The notes: a model not told the origin generated them from the letters alone. Numbered from the stretch's first letter, positions 26,754 to 36,068 are shown. The stretch is DNA of 64,000 nt from a bacterium (GCA_025782575.1 JALGYY010000004.1:167769-231768); one strand, 5' to 3'. Translations and numbers: made by a program.

Positions 26754-28637
26754 ATGAGCAGAACGGACGGAAAATACGATGTAGCGGTAATCGGGGCGGG
26801 TCATGCCGGGGTGGAGGCTGCGCTTGCCCCTGCCAGGCTCGGCTTCCGTGTTCTGCTCCTCACGCTCGACAGGCTGGCGGTCGGGCGGATGTCATGTAAC
26901 CCTGCAATCGGCGGCCTCGCCAAGGGGCACCTGGTCCGGGAGATCGATGCCCTCGGCGGAGAAATGGCGCGCGCGATCGACGCGGTGGGAATTCACTTCA
27001 AGCTGCTGAACCGGAGCCGCGGCCCGGCTGTGCAGGGCCCGCGGGCACAGGCGGATAGAGACGGCTATTCCGCGTACATGCTGGGGGTTGTGGAGAACGA
27101 GCCGAACATCGACCTGAAAGATGGAGAGGCAGCCGACCTGATCGTTACCGGTGGCGAGATACGGGGTCTCGTGACAGCCACCGGCGAAAAATACAGCGCA
27201 GACTCTGTCATTCTGACGGCCGGAACCTTTCTCTCCGCGGTCATGTTCACCGGCGACAGGAAAGTGGCGGGTGGACGGAGGAACGAGCCGGCCGCCGAGC
27301 GACTGGGCGAGCGGATGCGAACACTCGGGTTCCGAACCGCTCGGCTGAAAACAGGGACGCCCCCGCGGGTGAGGCGGAGCACCGTCGACTGGAGCCGGGC
27401 CTGGGAACAGAAACCGGACAGGCCACCCCTACCGTTTTCATTTGGAACGGAGTCGATCGACCGGCCCCAAGTCTCCTGCTGGATTACCAGAACGAACGAT
27501 AAAACGCACGACATCATCAGGCGGAATCTCGACCGATCCCCACTCTTTCGGGGTGAAATCGGCGGCGCCGGGCCCCGCTATTGCCCGTCGATAGAAGACA
27601 AAATCCACCGCTTTGCCCATCAACCGTCTCACCATGTCTTTCTGGAGATCGAAGGGGGGGACTCGGACCTCGTTTACCCGAACGGGCTGTCGACCAGTCT
27701 TCCGGAAGATGTGCAGGAAGAATTTCTGAGGTCCATCCCGGGGCTTGAGGAGTGTGAGATGGTCATCCCCGGGTATGCCGTGGAGTACGATTTCTTTCCG
27801 AGCGATCAGATCCGGCGCTCACTTGAAACAACACTTGTAGAAGGGCTCTATCTCGCCGGACAGATGAACGGCACGTCCGGTTACGAAGAAGCGGCGGCCC
27901 AGGGGATCATGGCCGGCATCAATGCCGCGAACCGATGCCGGGGGGATCGGCCGCTCGTTCTCTCCCGGGCGGAGGCGTATATCGGCGTTCTGGTGGACGA
28001 TCTCGTAACGCGTGTGCCCCGCGAACCGTATCGTATGTTTACTTCCCGGGCGGAACACCGCTTGATTTTGCGACATGACACAGCCGACGTCCGGCTTGCC
28101 CCCGTGGGCGCCGCGCTCGGCCTCGCGTCGGAGGCGGCCGCTCGGCGCGCGGCCGAGAAGGACCGCGATGCCCGCCGGGAGATCGCCTATCTGTCGTCCC
28201 GAACCGCCCCATTCCACGAGGCGAATGAGTTGACGGAACGGCTCGAAGCGGGACCGGTAAGACCGGGAACCAAAGTTGTCGAAATTCTGCGCCGCCCCGC
28301 TGTCTCTTATGACGACATTCTCCCCCTTCGGGATGGTGAGCCGCTGCCCGCCCCGCCCCTCCGGCGGGAGGTGGAAGTACGGGTAAAATACGCGGGCTAC
28401 GTGGAGCGACAGATCCGGCTCGTGGAGAAGCTGAAGAAAATGGAGAACCGGTCGATTCCCACGCACTTTGCATATGAAGAGGTCGGAGGCCTTTCCAACG
28501 AGGCGGAGGAGAAGCTGACGGCTTTCCGTCCGGAAACGCTCGGCGTCGCCTCGCGGATCGAGGGTGTGACGCCGGCGGATGTCTCGCTGCTTGTGGTGTA
28601 CCTTGATCGATGGGAGCGGACGGAGGAACTGTCGTGA
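26754..28637 (+). CDS. mnmG: tRNA uridine-5-carboxymethylaminomethyl modification enzyme MnmG (GidA)
   Basis: This 627-residue FAD enzyme is the partner of MnmE. The dinucleotide-binding motif is VIGAGHAGVEAALAPARLG near the N-terminus, and the family signature CNPAIGGLAKGHLVREIDALGG follows. GTPPRVRRSTVDWS and GQMNGTSGYEEAAAQGIMAG are also typical. ATG 26754 is chosen five bases after the mnmE stop; the longer opening at 26688 runs inside mnmE. The stop overlaps the rsmG GTG start. Confidence 0.98.
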   Translation: MSRTDGKYDVAVIGAGHAGVEAALAPARLGFRVLLLTLDRLAVGRMSCNPAIGGLAKGHLVREIDALGGEMARAIDAVGIHFKLLNRSRGPAVQGPRAQADRDGYSAYMLGVVENEPNIDLKDGEAADLIVTGGEIRGLVTATGEKYSADSVILTAGTFLSAVMFTGDRKVAGGRRNEPAAERLGERMRTLGFRTARLKTGTPPRVRRSTVDWSRAWEQKPDRPPLPFSFGTESIDRPQVSCWITRTNDKTHDIIRRNLDRSPLFRGEIGGAGPRYCPSIEDKIHRFAHQPSHHVFLEIEGGDSDLVYPNGLSTSLPEDVQEEFLRSIPGLEECEMVIPGYAVEYDFFPSDQIRRSLETTLVEGLYLAGQMNGTSGYEEAAAQGIMAGINAANRCRGDRPLVLSRAEAYIGVLVDDLVTRVPREPYRMFTSRAEHRLILRHDTADVRLAPVGAALGLASEAAARRAAEKDRDARREIAYLSSRTAPFHEANELTERLEAGPVRPGTKVVEILRRPAVSYDDILPLRDGEPLPAPPLRREVEVRVKYAGYVERQIRLVEKLKKMENRSIPTHFAYEEVGGLSNEAEEKLTAFRPETLGVASRIEGVTPADVSLLVVYLDRWERTEELS

Positions 28638-29299
28638 CACCGGTCATAGAAGAATTGCTCGACTATGCGCGGCAAAGCGGGCTGGAGCCGTCCACCGGGG
28701 CGGCATCACAGATGGAGGTCTATCTCGAAGGTCTTCTGCAGCGAGGGAAACGCCTTTCGCTATTTTCTCTCGGCGATCTTACTCCGGAAATTGTCGTGGG
28801 ACGGCACTTTCGGGACGCATTGAACGGCCTGTTGCACGTTCGGCCCCAGCAGGGGGCGGAGGTCCTCGACTATGGCGCGGGAAGTGGCGTGGTCGGTATT
28901 GTGTGGGCGATCTTTCGGCCGGACCTCCACGTCACTCTTCTCGAGTCGATGGGACGAAAGGCGTTTTTTCTGTTCGGCGCGAGAGACATGTGCAAGCTGG
29001 ACCAGGTCGGTGTGTACGAAGGTCGGGGTGAGGATCTCGCCGGGGAGCATGGGAAGGAACTCTTTGATATTGTCGTGAGCCGTGGGATTCCTGCAAGCGG
29101 GCGAAATCTGGAAGCGGTGCGCGATCTTCTTCGCCCGTTTGGTGTGGGGCTCTTCTTTAAAGGGCCGGAGTCGGCGGAAGCTTTCAAGGAGGCGGTTCGC
29201 ACGGTTCGCAGCCTTACAGTCGTGGGCGAAAAACAGGTATCTCTCGGAGAGAGCAAGCGGCGGATATTTGTTACGGTCAAGAAGGTCGTTGTCGAATAG
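28634..29299 (+). CDS. rsmG: 16S rRNA (guanine-527-N7) methyltransferase RsmG (GidB), divergent
   Basis: This 221-residue S-adenosylmethionine-dependent methyltransferase has the SAM motif VLDYGAGSGVVGIVWAIFRP and VTLLESMGRKAFFLF, and its place after mnmG is classical. The loops differ from the usual DVGSGAGFPGI form, so it is a divergent family member; 16S G527 methylation is the likely but unproven activity. GTG 28634 overlaps the mnmG stop (GTGA) and has GGAGG seven bases upstream. parA and parB, which often follow here, are absent. Confidence 0.85.
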   Translation: MTPVIEELLDYARQSGLEPSTGAASQMEVYLEGLLQRGKRLSLFSLGDLTPEIVVGRHFRDALNGLLHVRPQQGAEVLDYGAGSGVVGIVWAIFRPDLHVTLLESMGRKAFFLFGARDMCKLDQVGVYEGRGEDLAGEHGKELFDIVVSRGIPASGRNLEAVRDLLRPFGVGLFFKGPESAEAFKEAVRTVRSLTVVGEKQVSLGESKRRIFVTVKKVVVE

Positions 29300-29350
29300 A
29301 GGTTGCACCTCGCGTCCCGCCATCACCACATTACAGTCGCCGCCACTCGA

Positions 29351-29418
29351 GTTCTGGGGACACAATACGCAATTCCGTCAGAACGGAACGTGAGAATTGC
29401 GTATTGTGTCCCCAGAAC
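29351..29418. repeat. Perfect 25-bp inverted repeat (REP-like hairpin)
   Basis: Arm 29351-29375 begins GTTCTGGGGACACAATACGC. Its exact reverse complement occupies 29394-29418, leaving an 18-nt loop that can form a smaller TTCCG/CGGAA stem. It lies between convergent rsmG and thrC and touches the thrC stop codon, so it can also end both transcripts. From memory, the GGGGACACAATA core resembles elements linked to REP-associated tyrosine transposases in many genomes. A partial copy lies at 63066-63082. Confidence 0.85.
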
Positions 29419-30611
29419 TAAGAGTTTCCCGCACGGTCTTCGTTCTCGAACAGGTGCCAGTATTTGACCCCCGCGCCGGTGTTGAAGAGTACGATCTGCT
29501 CTCCCGGGTCGACGGCACCGGTCTTCAGCAGTTCGCGAAGCGCCGCGACCGTGGCGCCCCCTTCAGGCGCGCCGAAGACCCCCTCGGATCGAGCCATCAG
29601 CCGGACGCCATCGAGCATTTCCTCGTCACTGACCGCAAGGGCGGTGCCGCCACTCTCGCGGAGCGCACGAAGAATGAGGAAGTCACCGACCGCGGCGGGA
29701 ACGCGCAGGCCATCGGCGACGGTTCGACCCCCCTCCCAAGGTTCAGCGAACTCATCGCCCCGCTCGAAAGCGCGAACCATGGGCGCGCACCCGGTTGACT
29801 GCACGGAAACCATCCGCGGGCGCTCGGAGCCGATCCACCCGAGCTCTTCCATCTCGTCGAACGCCTTCCACATTCCCACAAGACCCGTTCCTCCCCCGGT
29901 GGGATAGATCACCACATCCGGAAGGGTCCAGCCGAACTGCTCGGCGAGCTCATAGCCGAGAGTCTTCTTTCCCTCGAGACGATACGGTTCCTTCAGGGTG
30001 GAAACATCGAAGCGTCCTTCATCGCGCACTCCCTCGGCGGCCAGTTTTCCGCAATCAGTGATGAGGCCGTCTACGAGCGTGACCGTCGCACCGAAAGCCC
30101 GGCACTCCGCGATAAACAGAGGAGGAACATCACGGGGCATGAACACGAAGGCCGGCAGGCCGGCAAGGGCGGCGTAAGCGCTCATAGCGCCGGCTGCATT
30201 TCCGGCGGACGGGACCGACAGCGCGCCGGCACCGAGCTCCGCAGCTTTGGCCACGGCAAGAGACAACCCTCTCGCCTTGAACGACTTTGTCGGGTTCAGA
30301 CCCTCTTCTTTGATGAACAGCCTGGATGCCCCCACAATTTTCCCGAGCCGGTGGGCGCGCAGAAGGGGTGTCCAGCCCTCACCGAGGGAGAGCCGGTATT
30401 CGGGGGCGAGCACGGGAAGGAGTTCGGCATACCTCCAGAGGGTGGGCTCCCGCCGGGTAATCTCTTCGCGCCGGATAGTCCGCTTCGCGGCCTTGAGGTC
30501 ATATCGGGCGAGGAGCGGTCTCTCGCATGAAGGGCAGAGGTTTGCAAGGTGGCCGGCATCCTCTGTTTTACCGCAGAGGCCGCACTCGAGATGGCTCAGA
30601 AAGCTTTTCAT
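29418..30611 (-). CDS. thrC: Threonine synthase
   Basis: This PLP enzyme of about 397 residues converts O-phosphohomoserine to threonine. An N-terminal zinc-ribbon-like segment (CGLCGKTEDAGHLANLCPSC) is followed by LGEGWTPLLRAHRLGK, PLP-lysine motif NPTKSFKARG, phosphate-binding SAGNAAGAMSAYA and glycine loop YPTGGGTGLVG. Start ATG 30611 is chosen at MKSFLSHLECGLC; upstream codons in the same frame overlap the divergent promoter region. No strong Shine-Dalgarno was found. It is not clustered with other threonine-pathway genes. Confidence 0.93.
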   Translation of the reverse strand: MKSFLSHLECGLCGKTEDAGHLANLCPSCERPLLARYDLKAAKRTIRREEITRREPTLWRYAELLPVLAPEYRLSLGEGWTPLLRAHRLGKIVGASRLFIKEEGLNPTKSFKARGLSLAVAKAAELGAGALSVPSAGNAAGAMSAYAALAGLPAFVFMPRDVPPLFIAECRAFGATVTLVDGLITDCGKLAAEGVRDEGRFDVSTLKEPYRLEGKKTLGYELAEQFGWTLPDVVIYPTGGGTGLVGMWKAFDEMEELGWIGSERPRMVSVQSTGCAPMVRAFERGDEFAEPWEGGRTVADGLRVPAAVGDFLILRALRESGGTALAVSDEEMLDGVRLMARSEGVFGAPEGGATVAALRELLKTGAVDPGEQIVLFNTGAGVKYWHLFENEDRAGNS

Positions 30612-30667
30612 GGGGGCGACATTAGCACATGAAGACAGGGGAACAGCCCCCTGCAATCGTGGAGATC

Positions 30668-30676
30668 TGTTATAAT
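30668..30676 (+). promoter_or_regulatory. Extended -10 promoter for the metallohydrolase gene
   Basis: TGTTATAAT is a consensus extended -10 element (TGn plus TATAAT) about 58 bp upstream of the ATG at 30734. No good -35 lies at 17 bp, which is common for extended -10 promoters. Confidence 0.6.
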
Positions 30677-30733
30677 GATAAAGAGTCAAGCAGGTCTCCC
30701 CCCTCACTATTTTCACTTGGCCGGGCCACACTT

Positions 30734-32644
30734 ATGACGAGCAGAAATTTCCCGCCCACGGGACGTTCCATGCGGTGGACCGTTCCCGCTCTCTTGATGG
30801 TGCTGTTCACGGTTGTCGCGCCGGCGGTTTACGCTGTGCCGGTCACCCTGACCATCGTCACGCTCGAAGCGGAAACGGGAGACACGATTGCAACGCGTAT
30901 CGCCATCGTCGATTCGTCGTTGAAAGAGCGCTATCCCATACCCATGGAGATCGGCTTTTACCACACGGCGAATGGCGGCTACCACTACGCCGCCGGCTCA
31001 ACAACAGTGATCCTCCCTCGCGGACCCGCCGAAATCCGGCTTTCCCGCGGTTTCGAATACACACCGATTGTTGACACAGCGGATATTCAGAGCGACACGA
31101 CGATCGCCTATTCGCTTCCGCGGTGGATCGACATGAACAATTTGGGTTGGTATAGCGGCGACAGCCACGTTCACCTGAATCATCCGGGCGGCACCTATAT
31201 AATCGACCCCTCTGAGGGGCACATGATGGCGGGCGCCGAGGGGCTGAACGTCGCGAACTGCCTCGACCAGGAATGGTTTTTCTCAGGAGGAATCGATCCC
31301 GCCAGCACACCGGACCGGATCGTTTACATGTCGGAGGAATACCGGAGTTCGAGTTACGGGCACTATTGTCTGATCGGGCTTTCGTCGCTTGTCAGTCCAT
31401 GGGGGTCGATCTGGTATCCCCTCGGCACGGATGCGGCGGACTCGGTTCATGCTCAACCCGGTGCACTCATTATCGCCGCTCACCCCATTACCACCGACTC
31501 GACGGAGCAGACAGGCGTCTGGCCGGGAAGCGGCCTTGCTCGCGGGTTGCCGATGGATGTGATCGGGGGCGCCATCGATGGCTTCGACCTGTTCAGCTAC
31601 AGCAATTTCGTGGGCGGGGGAATCGAGACGGATCTCTGGTACAAACTGTTGAATTGCGGATTCCACCTTCCGGTATCGGCAGGGACAGACGCGGCAATGA
31701 ATCGCGAACAAGATCTCCCCCTCGGCGGCTACAAGGTCTACGTCGACCTGGAGGGAAGTACGTTCGACTTCTGGGCGTGGTGCGATCAACTGGCGCGTGG
31801 CCGGACGTTCGTCACCAACGGCCCGCTTATCACCACATTCACTGTGGACAACGTATTGGCCGGCGACAGCACGAATCACATCGGGCCGGGGCCGCTTGCC
31901 GTAACCGGCTCCCTCTCTGTTCGGTCGGAGGTCCCACTGGACCGGGCGGAGATTGTCATGAATGGAAATGTGGTAAAGACGATCCTGTTCGGCGGGTCGG
32001 GAACCCTGGACACCAGCTTTGCTTTGAATGTAAACGGGAGCGCCTGGATTGCGGCGCGCGTCTATGGCGAATCGGTCGACTGGCATACGATTGGGGATAC
32101 GCTCTTTGCCCATACCGGCCCGGTCTATGTCTCTATGAACGATGTTCGCAATGTGAATCCGAGCGATGCACAGGATTTCGTCGCGTGGATCGATGACCTG
32201 GAGGCGCTCGTCCTTTCTCAAGGATCGTGGGCGGCGCCGGCGGACTCCGCCTGGGTGCGGGCTGAAATCGATGCCGGCCGCGCGTTTTATCAGAATCTGA
32301 TCGTGGCAACCGGGATCGGAAACGACAGCGGGGCCGAAGGCACAGAAACCGCGGTGCGCTTTGCCGATCTCTCCAGGACCCCCAACCCCTACTCGGCCAC
32401 GTCCGGTGTCTTGCAGCTTGAGATCGGGAATAGTGGCGCGCCGATCCCGGTGATAGTCGAAATGTACGATCTCCGAGGGCGGCGGGTGAGGCGTCTCGTG
32501 GACGGCGACCTGCAGCCGGGGTGGCACCGCATTCCCTGGGATGGTCGCGATGACAGCGGCCGAATCCTGGCGTCAGGTGTCTACTTCGCCCGCATCGTTT
32601 CAGAAGAGAAGTACTTGACCCGCAAAATGATCCTGGTTCGCTGA
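30734..32644 (+). CDS. Exported CehA/McbA-like (PHP-fold) metallohydrolase with FlgD-like sorting domain
   Basis: This protein of about 636 residues has a signal peptide (MRWTVPALLMVLFTVVAPAV YA region). A metal-dependent hydrolase domain of the CehA/McbA type carries probable metal ligands in GWYSGDSHVHLNHPGG, IIAAHPITTDS and PVSAGTDAAMN. It ends in a FlgD-like/T9SS-type module (VIVEMYDLRGRRVRRLVDGD ... GVYFARIVSE ... RKMILVR). It is probably surface-displayed or secreted and may hydrolyse phosphoesters or carbamates; the substrate is not deducible. The start could also be ATG 30770, nearer the signal peptide. Confidence 0.82.
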   Translation: MTSRNFPPTGRSMRWTVPALLMVLFTVVAPAVYAVPVTLTIVTLEAETGDTIATRIAIVDSSLKERYPIPMEIGFYHTANGGYHYAAGSTTVILPRGPAEIRLSRGFEYTPIVDTADIQSDTTIAYSLPRWIDMNNLGWYSGDSHVHLNHPGGTYIIDPSEGHMMAGAEGLNVANCLDQEWFFSGGIDPASTPDRIVYMSEEYRSSSYGHYCLIGLSSLVSPWGSIWYPLGTDAADSVHAQPGALIIAAHPITTDSTEQTGVWPGSGLARGLPMDVIGGAIDGFDLFSYSNFVGGGIETDLWYKLLNCGFHLPVSAGTDAAMNREQDLPLGGYKVYVDLEGSTFDFWAWCDQLARGRTFVTNGPLITTFTVDNVLAGDSTNHIGPGPLAVTGSLSVRSEVPLDRAEIVMNGNVVKTILFGGSGTLDTSFALNVNGSAWIAARVYGESVDWHTIGDTLFAHTGPVYVSMNDVRNVNPSDAQDFVAWIDDLEALVLSQGSWAAPADSAWVRAEIDAGRAFYQNLIVATGIGNDSGAEGTETAVRFADLSRTPNPYSATSGVLQLEIGNSGAPIPVIVEMYDLRGRRVRRLVDGDLQPGWHRIPWDGRDDSGRILASGVYFARIVSEEKYLTRKMILVR

Positions 32645-32690
32645 GGTTGATCCGCGCCTATCAATCAGTACGGCCGCGACGGCCGCGAGG

Positions 32691-33302
32691 CTAAGGCTTA
32701 GCGGAGCCCGCCCACTCTTCGCGTAGAATGGAATGGCAGACTTCGTCGTGCCAGTCCCCCCCGATATTCAACATCTGACGAAGCACGCCGTCCCGCGACA
32801 TACCGGCTTTTTCGGCTGTACGGATGCTGGCGACGTTGTTAGGTGCGCAGCGCCAGCTGAGCACATCCCACGGCCAGGCGGAGAACCCCCACGTAATCAT
32901 GGCGAGAAGCGCTTCGGTGCCGAGCCCTTGTCCCGCCATGTCTCCGTGGATCCACATGCCGACCTCTCCCCGGCGATCCTGAACCGGGCGGCCCCGCAAA
33001 TGGAAACCGGTCCCCCCGAGCAGGCGACTCTCATCCGGCGCCCAGATCCCAAGGGTGAATTCCTTGTTTTCAAGATACTCGGCGACGAATTTACGCACGA
33101 GCCCCTCTCCCACCTCGGGTGTGTACTCTCCCCGTGACCAGGGCATCCATTCCGAAAGGTGCTTCTTGGAAGAATCAACGGACTTGGCAAGGGCGGGGCC
33201 GTCACCGAACCGGTAAGCGCGAAGGACGAATCGATCAGATTCCAATCTCTCAGGAGCAACGAAGGGGCGAGGGTTATCTTCGGTCATGATTGCTGTCGTC
33301 AT
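32691..33302 (-). CDS. GNAT acetyltransferase, RimJ/RimL type
   Basis: This 203-residue protein resembles ribosomal-protein serine acetyltransferases of the RimL type. Its N-terminus is LESDRFVLRAYRFGDGPALA, acetyl-CoA-binding core GDMAGQGLGTEALLAMITWG, and the C-terminal motif SIRTAEKAGMSRDGVLRQ. The N-alpha acetylation target is unknown. The ATG at 33302 directly abuts AGAGGAG, too close for a normal Shine-Dalgarno; ATG 33287 is 15 bases from it, too far. The start is therefore uncertain. Confidence 0.85.
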   Translation of the reverse strand: MTTAIMTEDNPRPFVAPERLESDRFVLRAYRFGDGPALAKSVDSSKKHLSEWMPWSRGEYTPEVGEGLVRKFVAEYLENKEFTLGIWAPDESRLLGGTGFHLRGRPVQDRRGEVGMWIHGDMAGQGLGTEALLAMITWGFSAWPWDVLSWRCAPNNVASIRTAEKAGMSRDGVLRQMLNIGGDWHDEVCHSILREEWAGSAKP

Positions 33303-33450
33303 CTCCTCTTCCGGCCGGAGAGATTAAAGATCGGACCGCCTGGGAGGCGCGAATGGAGTATGCTCACCAAGCTTGAACGTCGGACCGATCATACACTCAC
33401 GTACGGATTGTCGGCAGGGCGTTTCTGTGTGGACATGGAAAGAAGCATTC

Positions 33451-34428
33451 ATGAGTAGCAGCGGGAAAGCGCGAGGGGGTGTTTTCGGCCGGTGGGTCAC
33501 AGCACTCCTGATCGGCACGGCGCTTTTGTCGATCTCGTGCGTTCCGCAACGGGGCGGCGGCGGGGGAGCACCTAGACACCGGCTCGGTGGTCCGGCGCAT
33601 CACCCCCTCACCTCCATCAAGCATGTCATTATAGTAAGCGTGGATGGCCTCCGTCCGGATGCGATCCCCCTCGCCGATACTCCTACCCTGGACAGACTCA
33701 TTGCACAGGGGCTCTACAGCGACCATGCGGAAACGGCTCGCCCCTCCCTCACTCTGCCGAGCCACGTCTCCATGCTTACCGGACTGACGGTCGAACATCA
33801 CGGCGTTACATGGAACGGTTACAAGCCCGGTTTCACGAGCGACGCGACGGTATTCTCCGAGGCGAAAAAGGCCGGTCTTTCAACAGCGATCTTTACGGGA
33901 AAGAGCAAGCTGCTCTATCTTGCCCGTCCGGGAACGGTTGACGTCTTGCGGGGATGGATCGCCGAGGGGGACTCCGCCTGGAAAGAGGGGTCGAGTGCCC
34001 GGGTTGCCGAAGCGTTCGCCCGAGAATGGACTTCAGCCGGTTTCGCCCTCACGTTTATCCATCTTCGTGAACCGGACAGCTACGGGCATGGTTACGACTG
34101 GATGTCGCCGGAGTACTTGCGCGGCGTCGAAATCGTGGATCGGGCGCTCGGCTCGATCATTTCCACGCTCGAGAACGCAGGCTCCTGGGGCAAGACAGCC
34201 CTTATACTCACCTCCGACCACGGAGGGTTCGGAGATCACCACAAAGAGCGGCGCATCGAAAACTACACGATTCCGTGGCTCTGCGTCGGGCCCCACATAG
34301 AAAAGGGCGGTCTACTCGACCGCCCCATCCGAACCTATGATACATGTCCGACAGCGCTTCGGTTACTCGGCCTCGATCCGCCGACCGGAATCGACGGCCG
34401 CGCCGTTCTCGAAGTGACCCCACGCTGA
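33451..34428 (+). CDS. Alkaline phosphatase/nucleotide pyrophosphatase-like lipoprotein
   Basis: This 325-residue exported enzyme has a lipoprotein signal (LIGTALLSISC, Cys acylation site). It belongs to the alkaline-phosphatase superfamily (type I phosphodiesterase/NPP). Metal and catalytic motifs are VSVDGLRPDAIPLADTPTLD, ETARPSLTLPSHVSMLTG (nucleophile region), EPDSYGHGYDW and LTSDHGGFGDHHKE. It should cleave phosphate esters outside the cytoplasm. It is convergent with sodN, with a 7-bp gap. Confidence 0.87.
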   Translation: MSSSGKARGGVFGRWVTALLIGTALLSISCVPQRGGGGGAPRHRLGGPAHHPLTSIKHVIIVSVDGLRPDAIPLADTPTLDRLIAQGLYSDHAETARPSLTLPSHVSMLTGLTVEHHGVTWNGYKPGFTSDATVFSEAKKAGLSTAIFTGKSKLLYLARPGTVDVLRGWIAEGDSAWKEGSSARVAEAFAREWTSAGFALTFIHLREPDSYGHGYDWMSPEYLRGVEIVDRALGSIISTLENAGSWGKTALILTSDHGGFGDHHKERRIENYTIPWLCVGPHIEKGGLLDRPIRTYDTCPTALRLLGLDPPTGIDGRAVLEVTPR

Positions 34429-34435
34429 ACACGAA

Positions 34436-34912
34436 TTACCCGTGGTCATGTCCCGCCGTGTCATAGTGCGTCGCAAGCTGGTTGATTGCTTCGACAAGCG
34501 CCTTCGCGTGCTCGGCGCCGGTGTTCTGCTTTGCCTTCATGGCGGCTCGCATCACCGCGTGGTGGTCGGCGAGTTTGACCAGGTAGGCATCGTACCCCTC
34601 GGCCCCCTTCGCGACCGGTTTGACCTTCTGGGTCAGAAAATACTCGGCCACTGTCGTGATGATGTTCGACGCATGGTTTTCTTTTGTGTTGATCCATCGG
34701 ACGGCCTGATTGATGTCCTGCGCCGAATGGGCACTCGCCAGTTCGTTGATCAGGCGGGCCGCTTTTCCGATTGTCTCGGCGTCCTCCAGCATCGCTGTAA
34801 TACGGGCGGCATCATCATAAATACCGCAAGGCACCTGGCAATGTGCGGAAGCGATTGACGGAACGAGTAAAAACAGACTGAACGCAATTGAAACGATCAT
34901 CCGGGTCGACAT
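34436..34912 (-). CDS. sodN: Nickel superoxide dismutase with Sec signal peptide
   Basis: This 158-residue precursor has a signal peptide (MIVSIAFSLFLLVPSIASA) followed directly by HCQVPCGIY, the nickel-hook of NiSOD. That hook uses the mature N-terminal His plus two Cys (HCxxPCGxY) to bind nickel. Cleavage at ASA-H would expose His1 exactly. The four-helix remainder (AARITAMLEDAETIGKAARL, NQAVRWINTKENHA, YDAYLVKLADHHAVMRAAMK) fits the family. The enzyme dismutates superoxide, here predicted outside the cytoplasm. AAGGAGG precedes ATG 34912. No sodX peptidase gene is adjacent. Confidence 0.93.
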   Translation of the reverse strand: MSTRMIVSIAFSLFLLVPSIASAHCQVPCGIYDDAARITAMLEDAETIGKAARLINELASAHSAQDINQAVRWINTKENHASNIITTVAEYFLTQKVKPVAKGAEGYDAYLVKLADHHAVMRAAMKAKQNTGAEHAKALVEAINQLATHYDTAGHDHG

Positions 34913-34973
34913 GGATGTCCTCCTTAGACAGGGTGTGTGCTCGATCGGCCCCAACCTTACCACGGTGCGTCCT

Positions 34974-36068
34974 TTATAGGAAACGGTAGGTCAGCCCGAT
35001 CCCGAGAGTTTGCTTGAACTGGCCGGACCCGCGGATGGCGTTCCGGATATCGTCCGGATTGGAGAGCGTTCCGTCATCCGCGATGTCCGCGCCCACGCTG
35101 TTGTCGAAACGATCGTAAATCCACCGCGTGTACAGATTGACTGAAATGATCTTCGTGATCTGTGTCGTAAAAATATTCTCCCAGTCGACGTCCATTGTGG
35201 TCGTGTAATCAGCTACGTCCGGACTGATACCGGCCGCCACAAGCTGGTCTTCCGTCAGACCCTCGATCGCGCTTTTGTCCGAGAAAAAGATCGGCTGGTA
35301 AAGGGAAAGCTTGGATGTCCAGGTAACCCGGTCCTCTAGAATCTTTGCTTTATAGTCTGTCACCCACTCGAGGCCGCCGTCATTCGTGGCTATCGTTTCC
35401 GTTTCCGTGTCAAGACCGTCGACGTTGTCCTGGTCCAGGAACAGCCGGCGGGAGCTTTGCCGGAACGTAAAACCGAACCGGCTGAGTAGAGAGCGATCCT
35501 CTTTGTCGAGGAACTTCTTGGCCACACCGCCCGATTCCTTGAACTTGAGCGGATTCAGCGTGAGTGTCCGGCCGTTCAGATCAGATGCGTCCTGGAACTG
35601 GCTCTCAAATCGGCCAGATACAAAGGGATCGACCACCCATCCCATGGTGAAGCGGAAGATGGTTTCGTAGTCGATCAGATCGGTTGATTTCTCGGGCTTC
35701 TCCCATCGACGCTCAAAATCGCCGGAGGCGGTCGTATCGACCACCTGTTGATGTGTCTGCCCATAAGCCAGTTTAAGCGTGTTGTACCAGTTTACTTTTG
35801 GGGTGAACTGATTTTCCAGCGTTCCGTTCGTAATAAAAGCCCAGACGAGCGAACCTTTGTCACCGCCGGACCAGTTGTCGCTGTAGGCGCTTTGAGTAAA
35901 ATTGAATCCTGATTCGAGGGTCGGATAAAACCGACCCAGTTCGAGCACGCGCTCCTCTTCGTCATCGGCGAGCACGGAGCCCGCCGTGATCGCCGCTACC
36001 GCGACAAACGCGGCGATGACCATTGCGTGCCGAGTTCCCCGCCCGGCCCAGTTCCGTTTCATTTGCAT
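34974..36068 (-). CDS. DUF3078-like outer-membrane protein
   Basis: This protein of about 365 residues has a signal peptide (MVIAAFVAVAAITAGSVLA) and a beta-rich body. The segment FNFTQSAYSDNWSGGDKGSL matches the motif of DUF3078 outer-membrane proteins known from Bacteroidota. It ends GLTYRFL, with a C-terminal aromatic/hydrophobic pattern of a beta-barrel. Function is unknown. It probably forms a cluster with the mscS gene upstream (22-bp gap). ATG 36068 has AGGAGA at close range; ATG 36062 is the alternative. Confidence 0.75.
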   Translation of the reverse strand: MQMKRNWAGRGTRHAMVIAAFVAVAAITAGSVLADDEEERVLELGRFYPTLESGFNFTQSAYSDNWSGGDKGSLVWAFITNGTLENQFTPKVNWYNTLKLAYGQTHQQVVDTTASGDFERRWEKPEKSTDLIDYETIFRFTMGWVVDPFVSGRFESQFQDASDLNGRTLTLNPLKFKESGGVAKKFLDKEDRSLLSRFGFTFRQSSRRLFLDQDNVDGLDTETETIATNDGGLEWVTDYKAKILEDRVTWTSKLSLYQPIFFSDKSAIEGLTEDQLVAAGISPDVADYTTTMDVDWENIFTTQITKIISVNLYTRWIYDRFDNSVGADIADDGTLSNPDDIRNAIRGSGQFKQTLGIGLTYRFL

